From Paguma larvata (Eukaryota > Chordata > Mammalia > Carnivora > Viverridae): DNA of 64,000 bases. Below are positions 1 through 11,599 of this stretch, in pieces. The notes beneath the pieces were generated by a model. The model had not been told where the DNA came from. It was given only the letters and a program-made list of their open reading frames with translations, and ran no database searches. A program made the translations under genes and the position numbers. Positions within the stretch are counted from its first letter, which is position 1. Each line of letters opens with the position of its first letter. Where the stretch lies: contig CM057826.1 of assembly GCA_030068075.1 (NCBI GenBank), forward strand, positions 75,799,312 to 75,863,311, in the 5' to 3' direction.

Positions 1-1792
1 TCTTTCTGTACTACAGATGGAAAGACATGTCTTGATAGTACTTGTTTCTGCGAGACTTTCTACCCTCCTAGAAAACAACAGCGGGAGCAAGGAGAACAGA
101 GAAATTAGCACGCAAGTGTGACAATGTGACCATCTGTATGGCAAATAGGTTTCAGGTAGGCGGTGTGCAAACACACAACTGGTGGAAACAGATGACTTCT
201 TTCTTCTTCCCTGCCTCCCTGCCTCTCTTTCTTCTTCTTCTTTTTAAAATATATATGACTGTGGTAGGAAAACTCAAAGAATCTTAATGAATACTTTGGT
301 ATGAACTAATCCTCACAAAGAATTAAAAACTCTGAATTGAAATTAAAACTGATAACTATCTTTTTTTTTTTCTAAATCAGAGCATGTCAAAGAAGGGCAG
401 CAGCAGGTTGGTGTATCTGTATTTATGAAGCACTGACAAGGGAATGGTGCTACAGAAAAGGTCAACTTCCATTCCTATCAACCCCTTCTGACTTTTCTCT
501 AGAAAACTGCCCTCGGTGCATCCTGACATTCCTTTTTGTCCATAACGGGCACAGTGAAAGGTCACAAGTGGGAAAGTTCTCAAGATGTCCTACTTCCAGC
601 CTGCAAACATTTCTGTGAATATTCTATTAACACCATTTTTCAGAGCAACAATACAATAAGACATGCTCTTTTTCAGCTGCCTGATAGTCAATTCTTCAAT
701 CATAGTTATTTTAAAGGTTAGGGAAATGACCCATCTTAGTGTTCAATGCTTTAAGTCATCTCCCCTTTGACTAGGAGTCCCATAAATTGAAATATCCATG
801 GAGAGACACAGTTTTGCTTTAATATGTCCTTTTGGTCTGTATTTTACATCAGTTACCTCTGAATTTAGGCAAACAATGAAATGAGCAGCTCATTAGATAG
901 GACTAGTCATTTGTTACTTGAATCCATTTTGCAAATTAGACTTAATTGTCAAAGAGCAGAGACAGGAGAGGGTCCACTTGGGTTTGGAAACTATTTCTCA
1001 GATTTCAGGTTCAGGTTCATTTTACACATGCAAAGGAATACACAGTTTTTGCCCCAACCACTAAAATATCAAGTATTACTACATACTAGGGTTCCAGGTA
1101 CTTTATAGTTCTAGTAATATTGGGATATCTCTTTCAAATAATAAAATAAATGTTACCTCTGGGACATCACATCATCTTTGTATACACTCCATGTACAATC
1201 TTATATATACAAATCTGAAATGATTTCTATGCTGCATGTAAACCAAACCTGAATTTCAAAACACATGCTCTTACAAATCTCCCTTATATGCCAGCTGTGT
1301 TTTTAATAGGCAAAATTATGAGGTAAAGCCTTCAAAATATTGTACCAATACCACCTTCAACTTGTCAATTTGTTAGTCTATTCCCTCTATTGTTGCCATT
1401 CCCTTAAGAGAAGGGGAGCAGGTGCACAAGCGGAAACTTGCTCTGTTTAATTGTATCCTCATAATACAATTTCAGGACTGCAAAAGGGTCTCAGAGGTCA
1501 TTTTAGAGCAGACCTAAATTGACTGACTGTATATTGTCTTCCCAGGAAAGCAATGGACATTTACTAATCATGTTCAGAATGTCTTCTTGTGCCTTGAGGT
1601 GTCTTTATTAATCTAAATCTCAACCACACCTGGGATCCACGCACAGCAGATCCAGAGAGATGGGAGCTCCTTTCAAAGTAAGAAATCCTGATATGGCAAG
1701 AGTATTTGAGATCCAATTATTCTTCACCTACTTTTCTCCACCTTTGGTGATACATCATGGGGCTAGATAAGATTATAACTGTTTTTTGTTTC
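1..1792. other. Unique AT-rich non-coding sequence
   Basis: No transposon end, exon-like frame or RNA gene was recognised. A pyrimidine-rich run lies near 198-245. The open frames at 377-583 (minus), 536-721 (plus) and 881-1108 (plus) have no start context, domain or composition that sets them apart from chance. Confidence 0.6.
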
Positions 1793-1834
1793 TGTGTGTG
1801 TGTGTGTGTGTGTATGTGTGTGTGTGTGCGTGTG
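1793..1834. repeat. (TG)n microsatellite
   Basis: An almost pure TG run of about 42 bases with one A and one C interruption. It is an ordinary mammalian dinucleotide tract and likely length-polymorphic. Confidence 0.95.
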
Positions 1835-3318
1835 TTTTAAATTTCACTCAGTAATTTACTTCAGAAGAAAGATGCTGAAAAGAGGAAAGTTGCTATCTTG
1901 AAAATCTTTGCACTAATTCATGAATCATGTGTGGTTGTCTTAAAACAGGAATGTAGCTACATTTTCACCTTATGCTATTCCTAATGGTTCCTACCGGGGA
2001 AAGACAATATGAAAAAGATACTTTGTAATTCAAAGAACTGGCAGCACACAGGAACATGACTAGAGATACGATGTGCCCTTTTGAGCACACACATACACTG
2101 TGAGTTCCTGCACCACTGGGAGTTTACTAGGAATTGACAGATTTGCCTGATGGGTTTAATTATATGTGAGGTATATAAAAAAACATAGTGCCTACTTCTT
2201 TTAGAGTTATGTTTTTGAAATGTATTTCCCATGCTGAGGCTAAAGAGGAAAAGATGAAAAGGAACAGATTGGAGACTGAAAATGAATGTGGAAAAACTTG
2301 GATATCCAGTGAAATTGGAAAAAGGAAATAGTAAGGCATTGTTTATACTATGTATACTATGATACAGTGAAGTTAACAATTTTAATAATGTAAGTTATTT
2401 TCCAGATACATGACAACACAGGAGCTTGCTTTATTGAGGCAAACTCAAAGCACACATTTCCTAATTTTTCCAGACAAATATGTAATATCTATAAGCATGT
2501 GTATATATCTTAAATATATATATAGAGAGATACTTGTGGATATATGTCTTGACAAATGTCTCCAGTTTGAATTTGACAAATCTGAATACTAGGTAATACT
2601 GGGTAAATACTTACCTTCCTAGCCATAAGTATACTCAGGAACTATATGTTAATATATTTTTCTTTCTCTACTTAATTTCAAAAGAGAGAAAGTTTATTAT
2701 AATCTAAGTAAAGGAAATTTACATTATGGTAGATGCAGAGATAAGAGCCTTTACTATTTAACCCTTATAAAAGAGAGCGGTTTGCTATGAGATGGTAATA
2801 AATGAGAACTGACATCCAGTATCTGTGCAGAATAGAGAAGGGGAAGTTGGTGCAGCGTGGGGATATAACCATGAACTTGGGGTTTATTTTAATCTTTTGG
2901 CCGCACGTGGGCAACTCTCAACAGAATCAGGGCCTGAAACACAAGTAAATTGTTTACCTTCTCCAGAAATGCATGAAGGAGAGAATTATCATCATGTATA
3001 TAGAACCACTTTTTAACATATAAATCAATTAATCAAAAAATAGGTATGTGTAGTATCATAAATATGTAACCTAAAAACAGAAGAGACTCAGTGTTCAAGG
3101 TATTTAGGGATAAGAGGTGAAAAATGAAAACTGAGAGCCACTGAAAAGATATAACATGTATACACACACATATAAACACACGTATACAGATATGCATTAT
3201 ATATGTCAGAGATTTTATTGCAAAACCACAGAGTATAAAATATCAGATATTTTTTATTGATTTTGATTCATAAACGTGGAAAAAAGAAATAAGCTTTTGG
3301 AAGAATATTCTTATCTTA
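1835..3318. other. Unique non-coding sequence
   Basis: No repeat family was recognised. It holds a short ATATA/GAGA run near 2510-2530 and a CA/TA-rich patch near 3160-3200. The 132-codon minus-strand frame at 1981-2379 has no recognisable domain and is treated as chance in AT-rich DNA. Confidence 0.55.
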
Positions 3319-3335
3319 AAAAGACTTGAAAGTCA
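3319..3335 (+). repeat. Candidate left target-site duplication of the plus-strand L1
   Basis: The core ACTTGAAAG plus flanking bases here matches 9569-9585, just beyond the A-rich tail of the L1, at about 15 of 17 positions. The two copies bracket the element, as expected for target-primed reverse transcription. The mismatches fit an old insertion. Confidence 0.6.
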
Positions 3336-4080
3336 GGAGCAAAGTGAATTGTATGGAGATACAAAGTACAAGTGGTAGTTTGAAAAATACCTGAGTCATA
3401 CAGGAAAAAGGGCCTGTGTCAGAGGGGTAAGGATCACAGGAAAAACTCTCCAGGAACGAAGGAGCTGGCAGATCCAGTTTCCCTCCCCTGCTCCTCAGGA
3501 TGAAGACAAAGCTACCTGTGGGAACTAGCACAATGCTGATATTCACTACTTAATATGCCTATACCAAATTCCACATTCCTATGGTGCAGTGGATCCATCC
3601 TTTCCAGCCACATCTGCCTCAGTTCCAGTGCTGTGGGTCCCCTCCCCGAGAAGACTTATGGAAACCTTGCCAACACAATGTCTCCTGACTCTTGCACTTT
3701 GTGAAGCCTCAGTCCTGGTGGTGGCAGTTGCAAGAGATGCAGCAGTGGGGCTTGTGGAAGTCTGAGGTATACCTTGTTAAAACTGTGCACACTGCCTACA
3801 TAGCCCTAGTCCCTGCTGTGGTGGCTGCGGGTCTTATTTCTTAAGCAGATCCACACATACCTTGTTAAAATTGTGTGCATCACACTGGCCGGGAAACAAA
3901 AACTGCCTACACAGGTGAAGAGAACCTCTGCAGAAGATTGGACTGAGGGGAAAAAGTAGCCAGGACAACAGCAGAGCAAACATAACGCACATAGGAGACA
4001 CTCCTTGGAACACAGGTTTTAGGGACAGCAAACACTGCACTGCAGGGCACTACAGGACCTCTTCTTTATAAGGTCATTAT
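3336..4080 (+). other. L1 5'UTR (decayed internal promoter region)
   Basis: GC-richer than its surroundings. It shares several diagnostic runs with the other long L1 read on the minus strand, including TCTCCAGGAAC-AAGGAGCTGG and AATGTCTCCTG. In an active L1 this segment would carry the internal RNA polymerase II promoter; here it is diverged. A motif beginning TACCTTGTTAAAA occurs twice, at 3770 and 3858. Confidence 0.7.
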
Positions 4081-4099
4081 TTTCAAGAGAGAAGACATA

Positions 4100-5000
4100 A
4101 CTGACTTTCCTAATACAAGAAAACAAAGAGAGTTAGAAAAAATGAGGAAATAGAAGAATCCCCCAAATGAAATAATAGGACAAAACCACAGAGAGAGACC
4201 TAAATGAAATAGATATAAGTAATATGCCTGATAGGAAATTTAAAGTAATGATCATAAAAATACTCATTGGACTTGAGAAAAGAGTAGAGAGCATTAGTGA
4301 GACCTTAACAAAGAGATAGAAGAGAACCAATCAGAAATGAAGAACACAATAAATGAAATTAAAAATACACTAAAAGAAATACACAGCAGGCTAGAGGAAG
4401 CAGAGGAAAAAATTAGCGACATGGAAGACAGAGTAATGGAAAATAATCAATTTGGGCAGGTGAGAGAAAAGAATTATGCAAAATGAAAAGAGATTCAGGG
4501 AACTCAGTGACTCCATCAAGCTAATAATGCTCACAACATAGGAATCCCAGGAGAAGAAGAAGAGAGAAAAGGGGGCAGGAAATATATTTTAAGAAATAAT
4601 AGCTAAAAACTTCCCTAGTCTGAGGAAGGAAACAGACATATAGATGCAGGAGGTCAAGAGATTCCCCAATAAAATCAATCCAAAGAGGTCCACACCAAGA
4701 CACATGGTAATTAAAATGGCAAAAAGTAAAGATAAAGAGAGAATTTTAAAAGCAACAAAAGAAAAAAAAGACAGTTACATACAAGGAAAACCCCATAAGA
4801 CTATCAGGTAATTTTTTAGCAGAAATTTGCCGGTCAGAAAGGAGTGGAAGGATATATTCAAATTGCTTTAAAAAAATCTGCAGCCAAGAATACTTTATCC
4901 ATCAAGACTACCAATTAGATTAAAAGAAGAGATAAAAAGTTTCTCAAACAAACGAAAACTAAAGGAGATCATGATCACTAAACTAGACTTAGAAGAAATG
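4100..5000 (+). pseudogene. L1 ORF1 (RNA-binding chaperone) pseudogene
   Basis: In intact L1, ORF1 encodes a coiled-coil, RNA-binding trimer that packages L1 RNA. Here the purine-rich coiled-coil part (about 4240-4480) is followed by the RNA-binding and C-terminal part. Near 4885-4925 the sequence corresponds to the family motif RILYPxxL, read here as a degraded version (AKNTLSIKTTN-like). Stops such as TAG and TGA interrupt every frame, so no ORF1 protein can be made. Start and end are approximate because no intact start or stop codon could be assigned. Confidence 0.75.
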
Positions 5001-7628
5001 TTAAACAGGATTCTTTAACTGTAAAGGAAAGACCATAAATAAAGAAGAGCTTCAAAGTAGAAAACACAAAAGCAATAAAAATAAATATATCTGTAAAAAT
5101 AAGCCAAGGAGTTCAAACACAAAAATAAGATGGAAAATACGACACCATATACCTAAAACTTCAAGATCATAAATTTAATACAGAATGCTATACACATGAT
5201 GTTAAATACAAACCTAATGGCAACCACAAATCAAAACGCAGCAACAGATATACAAAGAAAAAAGAGAAAGGAAACCAAGAGTATCACTAAAGAAAGTCAG
5301 CACACCATGAAAGAGAAAAAGAGAATCAGAGAAAAACTAAAAGCAACCATAAAATAGGTAACAAAACGGAAATAAATACCTAATTAACAAAAATTACTTT
5401 GAATGTAAATGGACTAAATATTCCAATCAAAAGACATACAGTGACAGAACGGATAAAAAAAAAAAAGACCCATCTATATGCTGCCTTAAACAGGTTCATT
5501 TTAGAGCTAAAGACACATACAGATTGAAAGTGAGTCAATGGAGAAACATTTCTGATGCAAATGAATGTTGAAAGAAAGCTGGAGTAGCAATACTTATATT
5601 GGATAAGATAGAATTGAAAACAAAGACTATAACTAGAGACAAAGGAGGACACTATACAATAATAAAAGAGACAATCCAAGAAGACTATGTAAGAATTGTA
5701 AATATTTATGTAATGAACATGGGAGCACCCAAATACATAACACAGTTAATAACCAACATAAATAAATTAATCAGTAGTAATACAATACAGTAAGGCAGTT
5801 TAACACCTCACTTATATCAATGGACAAATCATCTAAATAAAAAATCAACAGTGATTTTTAAGAAACAGTGACTTTGAGAACACACTAGACTGTATGAATT
5901 TAACAGATATTTTAAGAACACTGCTTCCTAAACAACAGAATACACATTCTTTTCAAGTGTACATAGAATATTCTGCAGAATACAGCACATATTAGTCCAC
6001 AAAAAAGCCTCAACAAGTTGAAAAAATTGAAGTAATTCCATGAATATTTTCTCACCAGAATGCTACGAAACTAGAAATCAATTACAATAAAAAAATCTGG
6101 CAAGACCAAAAATATGTGAAGGATAAATAACATGCTACTAAACAATGAATGGGTCAACAAAGAAAGCAAAGAAGAAATGAAAATACATGGAGATAAATGA
6201 AAATGAAAACACAATGGTCCAACATCTTTGGGATGCAACAAAGTCTGTTTTAAGAGGGAAGTTTATAGCAATACAGGCTATTATCAATAAATAAGAAAAA
6301 TATCAAATAAATAATGTAACCTTGCACATAAAGGAGCTAGAAAAAGAAGAGCAAACAAAACTCAAAACCAGCAGGAGAAAGGAAATAATAAAGATTAGAG
6401 CTAAAATAAATAATATAGAAACTAAAACGAACATTAGAACAGATCAATGAAGCCATGAGTGAGTTCTGTGAAAAGATCAACAGAATGAATAATCCTTTAG
6501 ACAGACTCATAAAAAAAAGAGAAACAAAATCACAAATAAAAGAGGAGAAATAAGTGACACTGCAGAAATGCAAACATAAAATTATAAGAGAATACTATGA
6601 AAAGTTATATGCCAACAAATTGGGCAACCTAGGAGAAACTGATGAATTTCTATAAATATATAAACTATTAAAACTGAAGCAGGAAGAAATAGAAAATTTT
6701 AACAGATCTATTACCAGCAATGAAATTGAATCAGTAATCAAAAACTCTCTATAAACAAAAGTCCAGGACCAGACAGCTTCACAGGTAAATTCAACCAAAC
6801 ATTAATGAAGAGTTAATACCTGTTCTTCTCAAACTATTTCAAAACATACAAAAAGAGGGAAAAATTCCAAATTCTATGAGGCCAGAATTACCCTGATACC
6901 AAAACTAGATAAAGATACCACACAAAAGAGAGCTACAGGCCAATATGTCTGATAAATATAGATGCAAAAAACCTCAACCAAATGTTAGGAAACCAAATTC
7001 CACAATACTTTAAAAAATTATTCATCACTATTAAGTGGAATTTATTCCAGGCATGCAAGCATGGTTCAATATTTGCAAATCAATCAACGTGATACGTTAC
7101 ATCAATAAGAGACAGGAATAAAAGCCATATGATTATTTCAATAGATGCAGAAAAAGTCTTTGACAAAATACAACATCCATTCTTGATTAAAACCTTCGAA
7201 CCTTTTTCCCTTAGGTTGGGAAAATAAAAGGATGTCCACTCCCATCACTTTTACTCAACATAGTATTAGAAGCCTTAGCCACAGCAAGCAGACATGGAAA
7301 AGAAATAAAAGGTATCCAAATTGGCAAGAAAGAAGTAAAATTTTTACTATTTGCAGATGACATACTACTACATATAGAGAACCCAAAGACTTGACCAGAA
7401 AACTACTAAAACTGATAGATGAATTCAGTAAAGTTGCAGGGTACAAAATCAATATACAGAAATTCACTACATTTCTATACACTAATAATGAAATAGCAGA
7501 AAAAGAAATGAAGAAAACAGTCCCATTTATAACTACACCAAAAATAATAAAATACCTAGCACTAACCTTAACCAAGGAGGTGAACTACCTGTACACTGAA
7601 AACTATAAAACGTTAGTGAAAGAAATTG

Positions 7629-7803
7629 AAGACAACAAATGCTCATGGGTTGGAATAACTAATATTGTTAAAATGTCTATACTACACAGAACAATCCACA
7701 CATTTAATGTGTGATTAATTAAAGACAACAAATGCTCATGGGTTGGAATAACTAATATTGTTAAAATGTCTATACTACACAGAACAATCCACACATTTAA
7801 TGT
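7629..7803 (+). repeat. Tandem duplication, 93-bp period, inside L1 ORF2
   Basis: Positions 7629-7710 and 7722-7803 are identical over 82 bases and are separated by 11 bases that include GTGATTAATT. The surrounding L1 is strongly diverged, so identity between copies implies a duplication much younger than the insertion, later homogenisation, or an assembly artefact. Confidence 0.95.
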
Positions 7804-8802
7804 AATCCCTATCAAAATACCAACATTTTTCATGGAACTAGAATGAATAATGCTAAAATTTGTATGGAACCACGAAAGATCTCAAATAGTCAAAGGAATC
7901 TTAAAAAAGAAAAACAAAACTGGGAGAATCGCAATTCCATGTTTCAAGTTGTATTATAAAGCTGTAGTAATAAAAACAGTACGGTACTGACACAAAAATA
8001 AACTCATAGACCAACAAAACAGAATAGAGAGCCTGAAATAAATCATGACTATATGGTCAATTAATCTTTGACAAAGCAGGAAAGAATATGCAATGGGGAA
8101 AAAAAACCCAAAACAGTCTCTTCAACAAATGATGTTGGGAAAGCTGGACAGCAACATGCAAGAGAATGAAACTGGACCACTTTCTTACACCACACACAAA
8201 AATAAACTCAAAGTAGATTAAGGACCTGAATGTAAGACCTGGAACCATAAAAATACTAGAAGAGAGAACAGGCAGTAATTTCTATGACACAGACGGTAGC
8301 AACTTTTTTCCAGGTATGTGTCCTGAGGCAGAGGGGAAAAAAAAATAAAGAAAAAGAAAGTCCTGGGACTTCATCAAAATAAAAATGTTCTGCACAGCAA
8401 AGGAAATAATGAAAAAAAGTTAAGTGGCAACCTGCTGAATAGGAGAAGACATTTGTAAATGACATATCTAATAAAGGGTTAGTATCCTAAATATATAACG
8501 ACTTGTACAACTCAACACCCCCAAAACAAATAACCCAATTAAAAATGGGGACATCCATCACTCATCATCATCAGGGGAATGCAAATCAAAACCATAATAA
8601 GGTATCACCTCACATCTGTCAGATGGCTAAAATAAAAAGCTCAAGAAACAATAAGTGTTGGTGCGGATGTGGAAAATAGGAACCCTCGTATATTGTTGGT
8701 ACAAATACAAACTGGTGCAGCCAATGAGGAAAACAGTATGGTGGTTTCTCGAAATTCAAACTAGTACTACCCTATGATCCAGAAATCACACTACTATTTA
8801 TT

Positions 8803-8851
8803 CAAAGAATATTTTTAAAAATTTTTAATGTTTATTTATTTTTGAGAGAGG

Positions 8852-8886
<35 letters not shown>

Positions 8887-9048
8887 GGCGTTAGAAAGAG
8901 GAAGAGGAAGATCAGCACTGGAACCAGGCTCCAGGCTCTGAGCTGTCAGCAAAGTCCGAGGTGAGGCTCAAACCCACAAAACTAACCTGAGCCAAAGTCA
9001 GACACTCAATGGACTGAGCCACGCAGGCGCTCCTACCCAAAGAATATT
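8803..9048 (-). mobile_element. CAN-SINE (feliform type) inserted in L1, with TSD
   Basis: The element proper is about 8814-9033, on the minus strand: T-rich tail complement at the left, a GA-rich block (a pure GA run of about 30 bases), then the tRNA-derived head ending in the complement of the CTGGGTGGCTCAG-like start. The direct repeat CAAAGAATATT at 8803-8813 and 9038-9048 is the target-site duplication. It lies inside the L1 3' part, so it is younger than that L1. Confidence 0.93.
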
Positions 9049-9145
9049 AAAACACTAGTATGTAAAGGCATATGCTCCCTATGTTTATTGCAGATTATTT
9101 ACATTAGACAAACTATGAAAGCAGCTCAGTGTCCATCAATAGATA

Positions 9146-9191
9146 AATGGATGTATATATATGTATATATATGATTATTATTATTATTCAG
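9146..9191. repeat. AT-rich simple repeat within L1 3' part
   Basis: ATGTATATAT-type repeats followed by a short ATT run. The other L1 has a TG/CA tract at the matching position (54084-54115), so this appears to be a site of microsatellite growth inherited with this L1 family. Confidence 0.8.
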
Positions 9192-9568
9192 CCATAAAAA
9201 AGAATAAAATCTTGCCATCTGCGACAACATGGATGGATTTAGAGAGTATAACGCTAAGAAAAATAAGCCAGTCAGAGAAAGACAAATGCCATATGATTTC
9301 ACTCATATGTGGAGTTTAAGAAAAGAAACAAACAAAAAAAAAGAGAGACAAACCGAAAAACAAACTCTGAACTATAGAGAACAGATGGTTACCAGAGGGG
9401 AGGTAGGTGGGGGGAATGGGTGAATTAGGTTTTAGGAAATAAAGAGCACATGTATCTTCATGAACACTGAGTAAAATATGGAACTTGAATCATTATATTG
9501 TACACTTGAAACTAATATAGCACTGTATGTTAACTACTCTGGAATTAAAATTATAAAAAAAGAAGAAG

Positions 9569-9585
9569 AAAATACTTGAAAGCCA
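9569..9585 (+). repeat. Candidate right target-site duplication of the plus-strand L1
   Basis: Matches 3319-3335 with about two mismatches (core ACTTGAAAG) and directly follows the A-rich L1 tail. See the left copy. Confidence 0.6.
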
Positions 9586-9609
9586 CAGAGAATGGCTCCC
9601 TCTTATAAA

Positions 9610-9781
9610 ACATACTATTTGGGAGACATCTGGGTGGCTCAGTTGGTTAGGCATCCAACCCTTGATCTCAGCTCAGCTCTTTATCTCCAGGTTTCAAGTT
9701 CAAGCCTCTCATTGGACTCTACACTGGGTGTGGAGTTTACTTAAAAAAAATAAAAACAAAAACAAAAACAACATATTATTT
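9610..9781 (+). mobile_element. CAN-SINE, short older variant, with TSD
   Basis: The body is 9621-9771. It starts GGGAGACATCTGGGTGGCTC and carries degenerate A and B box regions of the tRNA-derived head. It then passes directly to GGGTGTGGAGTTTACTT and an A-rich tail, without the long CT-rich block. This is the older carnivore form. ACATACTATTT (9610-9620) and ACATATTATTT (9771-9781) make an 11-bp target duplication with one mismatch. Confidence 0.88.
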
Positions 9782-9867
9782 TTATCATGAGACATTTAAA
9801 GCCAAATGGAAGAAAACATGTTTGGAAATAGTATTTGCAAATAATGATGATAATAAGAATGATAAAA

Positions 9868-9945
9868 TGGTTGTCATTAGTTGAGTGTTTACCCTGTGTC
9901 AAAAACTACTTGTTCTAGGCAGCATCTGTATGGACTAACTCCTTA
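9868..9945 (-). repeat. MIR fragment
   Basis: Resembles the reverse complement of the MIR core: ATTAGTTGAGTGTTTACC followed by TGTGTCA and TTCTAGGCA, corresponding to the 'ATTGAGTGCTTACTATGTGCCAGGCACTG' portion of the consensus. Diverged and partial. Confidence 0.5.
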
Positions 9946-10009
9946 CCAAGCCTCTCTAGGTTTTCTCTTATCCAGTGTCCATCTGTGTTTCCAAATTCAT
10001 TTCAATACA

Positions 10010-10370
10010 CTGTGCTCCAGCTATAGAAACTTAGAGTCTGGAATATAGAAACTCTTTCCAATAAAGTACTGTTCCCAGTGTCCTGAATGCTTACTTATTT
10101 GTTCTTCACCTGGCTCCTTCTCCACATCAGGTCTCAACTCAAACTCTTCCTCAGAGAGGGCTTCTCTGACCACCCTAACTAATTAGGCCTCGAGTTTTTT
10201 TCCTAGTTATTCTGTGCAGTTAAACATGGACTTGTTTGCTTTTTATTCTTGTCATTTCAACTAAACAATAAGTTGCATAAGGATATGTATCTTTTTCACA
10301 TCTGCTTACTTGTTCTGAGAAGTCCTTCATCATATTCCTCTTTACAGTGCTGAAGCATGCCTCCCACCCT
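10010..10370 (+). repeat. LINE-2 (L2) 3' fragment
   Basis: Follows the L2 3' consensus in order: a CACCTGGCTCCTTCTCCACAT-like block near 10110, CTCAGAGAGGGCTTCTCTGA near 10150, then GACCACCCTAACTAATTAG. It tails off into a TTGTTCTGAGAAG-like region. No coding potential remains. Confidence 0.85.
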
Positions 10371-11084
10371 CACATATGAGGACATAAAATTACTACTTTT
10401 ATTTTCATACGAAATAGGATTTGAAAATTATTAATTTTTATTGTTATTAGATAATCAAATTAAGATCTATATGATTTCATAAAGCTAAAATACACACATT
10501 CAACAAATTGAGTATTTAATGCTTAGTAGCTATATCAGAGTATGGAGTGGGATCCAGTAATCAAATACACTTCAGTGACGGTAGGTGTTATGATCAAGTT
10601 TCACCACGACCAAATATTTCTGGACCTGGAAGGTAATAATGGGGTGAGGAAGGTGTGATTTCTTTCAAACAATCACATCAACATGGTTAAAATATGATGG
10701 TCTCCATTATTATGAATAAATAGTATAAAATCATTTGATTGGTTATATATATGACTATAATAATTTTAATTTTATATATACATTAGTAATTAATATGTAT
10801 TAAATATTATGTTATAATGCATAATAATATTTATTAATATTATATATTAAGAATTTATATATATTAAGAATATATTAAGAATTTACTTTAGGCCTATATC
10901 AGAAAAGAAAGATACTCTTAAGTAATAGTATTTAGCATAGGATGTGGCACAGAGTAGCCCCTCTCACATATATTAGTTAAATAAATTGATAAATGAATTA
11001 AACTGAAAATGGTTGAAAAGGAAAGGCTGTGATTGGAAAGGAAAGGTCTACTATGTCACAATAATTAACTGAAAATATGTTTTT
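10371..11084. other. AT-rich unique sequence
   Basis: About 10742-10885 is nearly pure A/T with irregular TATA and TTAATA motifs. The stretch around 10920-11000 weakly resembles an L2 or MIR 3' end (TGGCACAGAGTAG, then AATAAATTGATAAATGAATTA). Nothing else was recognised. Confidence 0.5.
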
Positions 11085-11597
11085 TAAATGACCAGGAGTC
11101 ATCAAAAACTTTTAAGGAAAAAAATGAAATGATACAGTTAGATTAGTGCTTTAAAAATTATCATTCTGGGAATATAGCAATAGAGTTGAAAGATTAAAAT
11201 CTACAAGCAATATTTTTCCAAAGTATTTCAGAGATCAATGCCATTTTCTATAAAAGAAATTACCAAAGTCTTATCTAAAACACTTGCCATGAAGATACAA
11301 AAAAGAAAGCAGATGCAAGAAGCTCAGTGGTAAACTTGTAAATTGTGCATAACAGGGAAGAATCTGAGCTGACACAATGACTTCTGTCCTACACAATCTA
11401 GGGAGGCATTGTGACAGAGTAACCAAAGCTGATGTTGGTAGTGTGGAGATAAGTGTGTTTTGTAGCATTCAATTTGAAGTTGGACCTGCACACGGACATA
11501 TCTAGGAGTCTTTTAGAAATACTGATGTGGACATTAGAGAAAGGTTGGAGAAATAGATTAGGAAGTCATCACATAGCAGGCAGGAGATAGAGAGTTG
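11085..11597 (-). repeat. L2 fragment, minus strand (first of two adjoining)
   Basis: Matches the reverse complement of the L2 ORF2 3' region. A block resembling the 'GATCACTCTGGCTGCTG' segment lies near 11140-11175 (AATTATCATTCTGG). A block resembling the 'GGCAGTTGGATATA' segment follows around 11470-11560. Much of the order repeats in 11600-12060, so these are two separate or duplicated L2 pieces. Confidence 0.6.
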
Positions 11598-11599
11598 TA

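Larger units (their letters stand above)
5390..9200 (+). pseudogene. L1 ORF2 (endonuclease/reverse transcriptase) pseudogene
   Basis: The usual product has an AP-like endonuclease, then reverse transcriptase, then a Cys-rich C-terminus, and performs target-primed reverse transcription. Visible remains: the endonuclease N-terminus near 5390-5450 (LNVNGLNIPIKRH-type), further endonuclease at 5599-5793, the RT fingers near 6840-7000 (PISLMN-type block, degraded), and the RT palm FADD motif near 7349-7360. Thumb-like sequence continues at 7391-7714. The frame is broken many times. An exact tandem duplication at 7629-7803, a deletion near 7195 and a SINE at 8814-9033 disrupt it further. It is not functional. 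Confidence 0.85.
3336..9570 (+). mobile_element. LINE-1, near full length, inactive (carnivore-type L1)
   Basis: A decayed autonomous non-LTR retrotransposon of about 6.2 kb including later insertions. In order: 5'UTR about 3336-4080, ORF1 remains about 4100-5000, inter-ORF spacer, ORF2 remains about 5390-9200, and a 3'UTR ending in an A-rich tail near 9545-9570. The 5'UTR and ORF1 align by eye with the reverse complement of 57.8-59.4 kb, so both copies belong to the same or sister subfamilies. All frames are broken by stops and frameshifts. Compared with the usual L1 layout about 100 bp is missing near 7195 and a smaller piece near 8550. A SINE sits at 8814-9033 and a tandem duplication at 7629-7803. 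The subfamily was not determined. Confidence 0.93.

Noticed and set aside
1981..2379. 132-codon minus-strand open frame
   Set aside because: Phe/Leu/Ser-rich composition as expected for random AT-rich DNA; no domain and no splice or promoter context.
7629..7803. Direct repeats considered as a CRISPR-like array
   Set aside because: Only two copies, inside an L1 in a mammalian genome; this is a tandem duplication.
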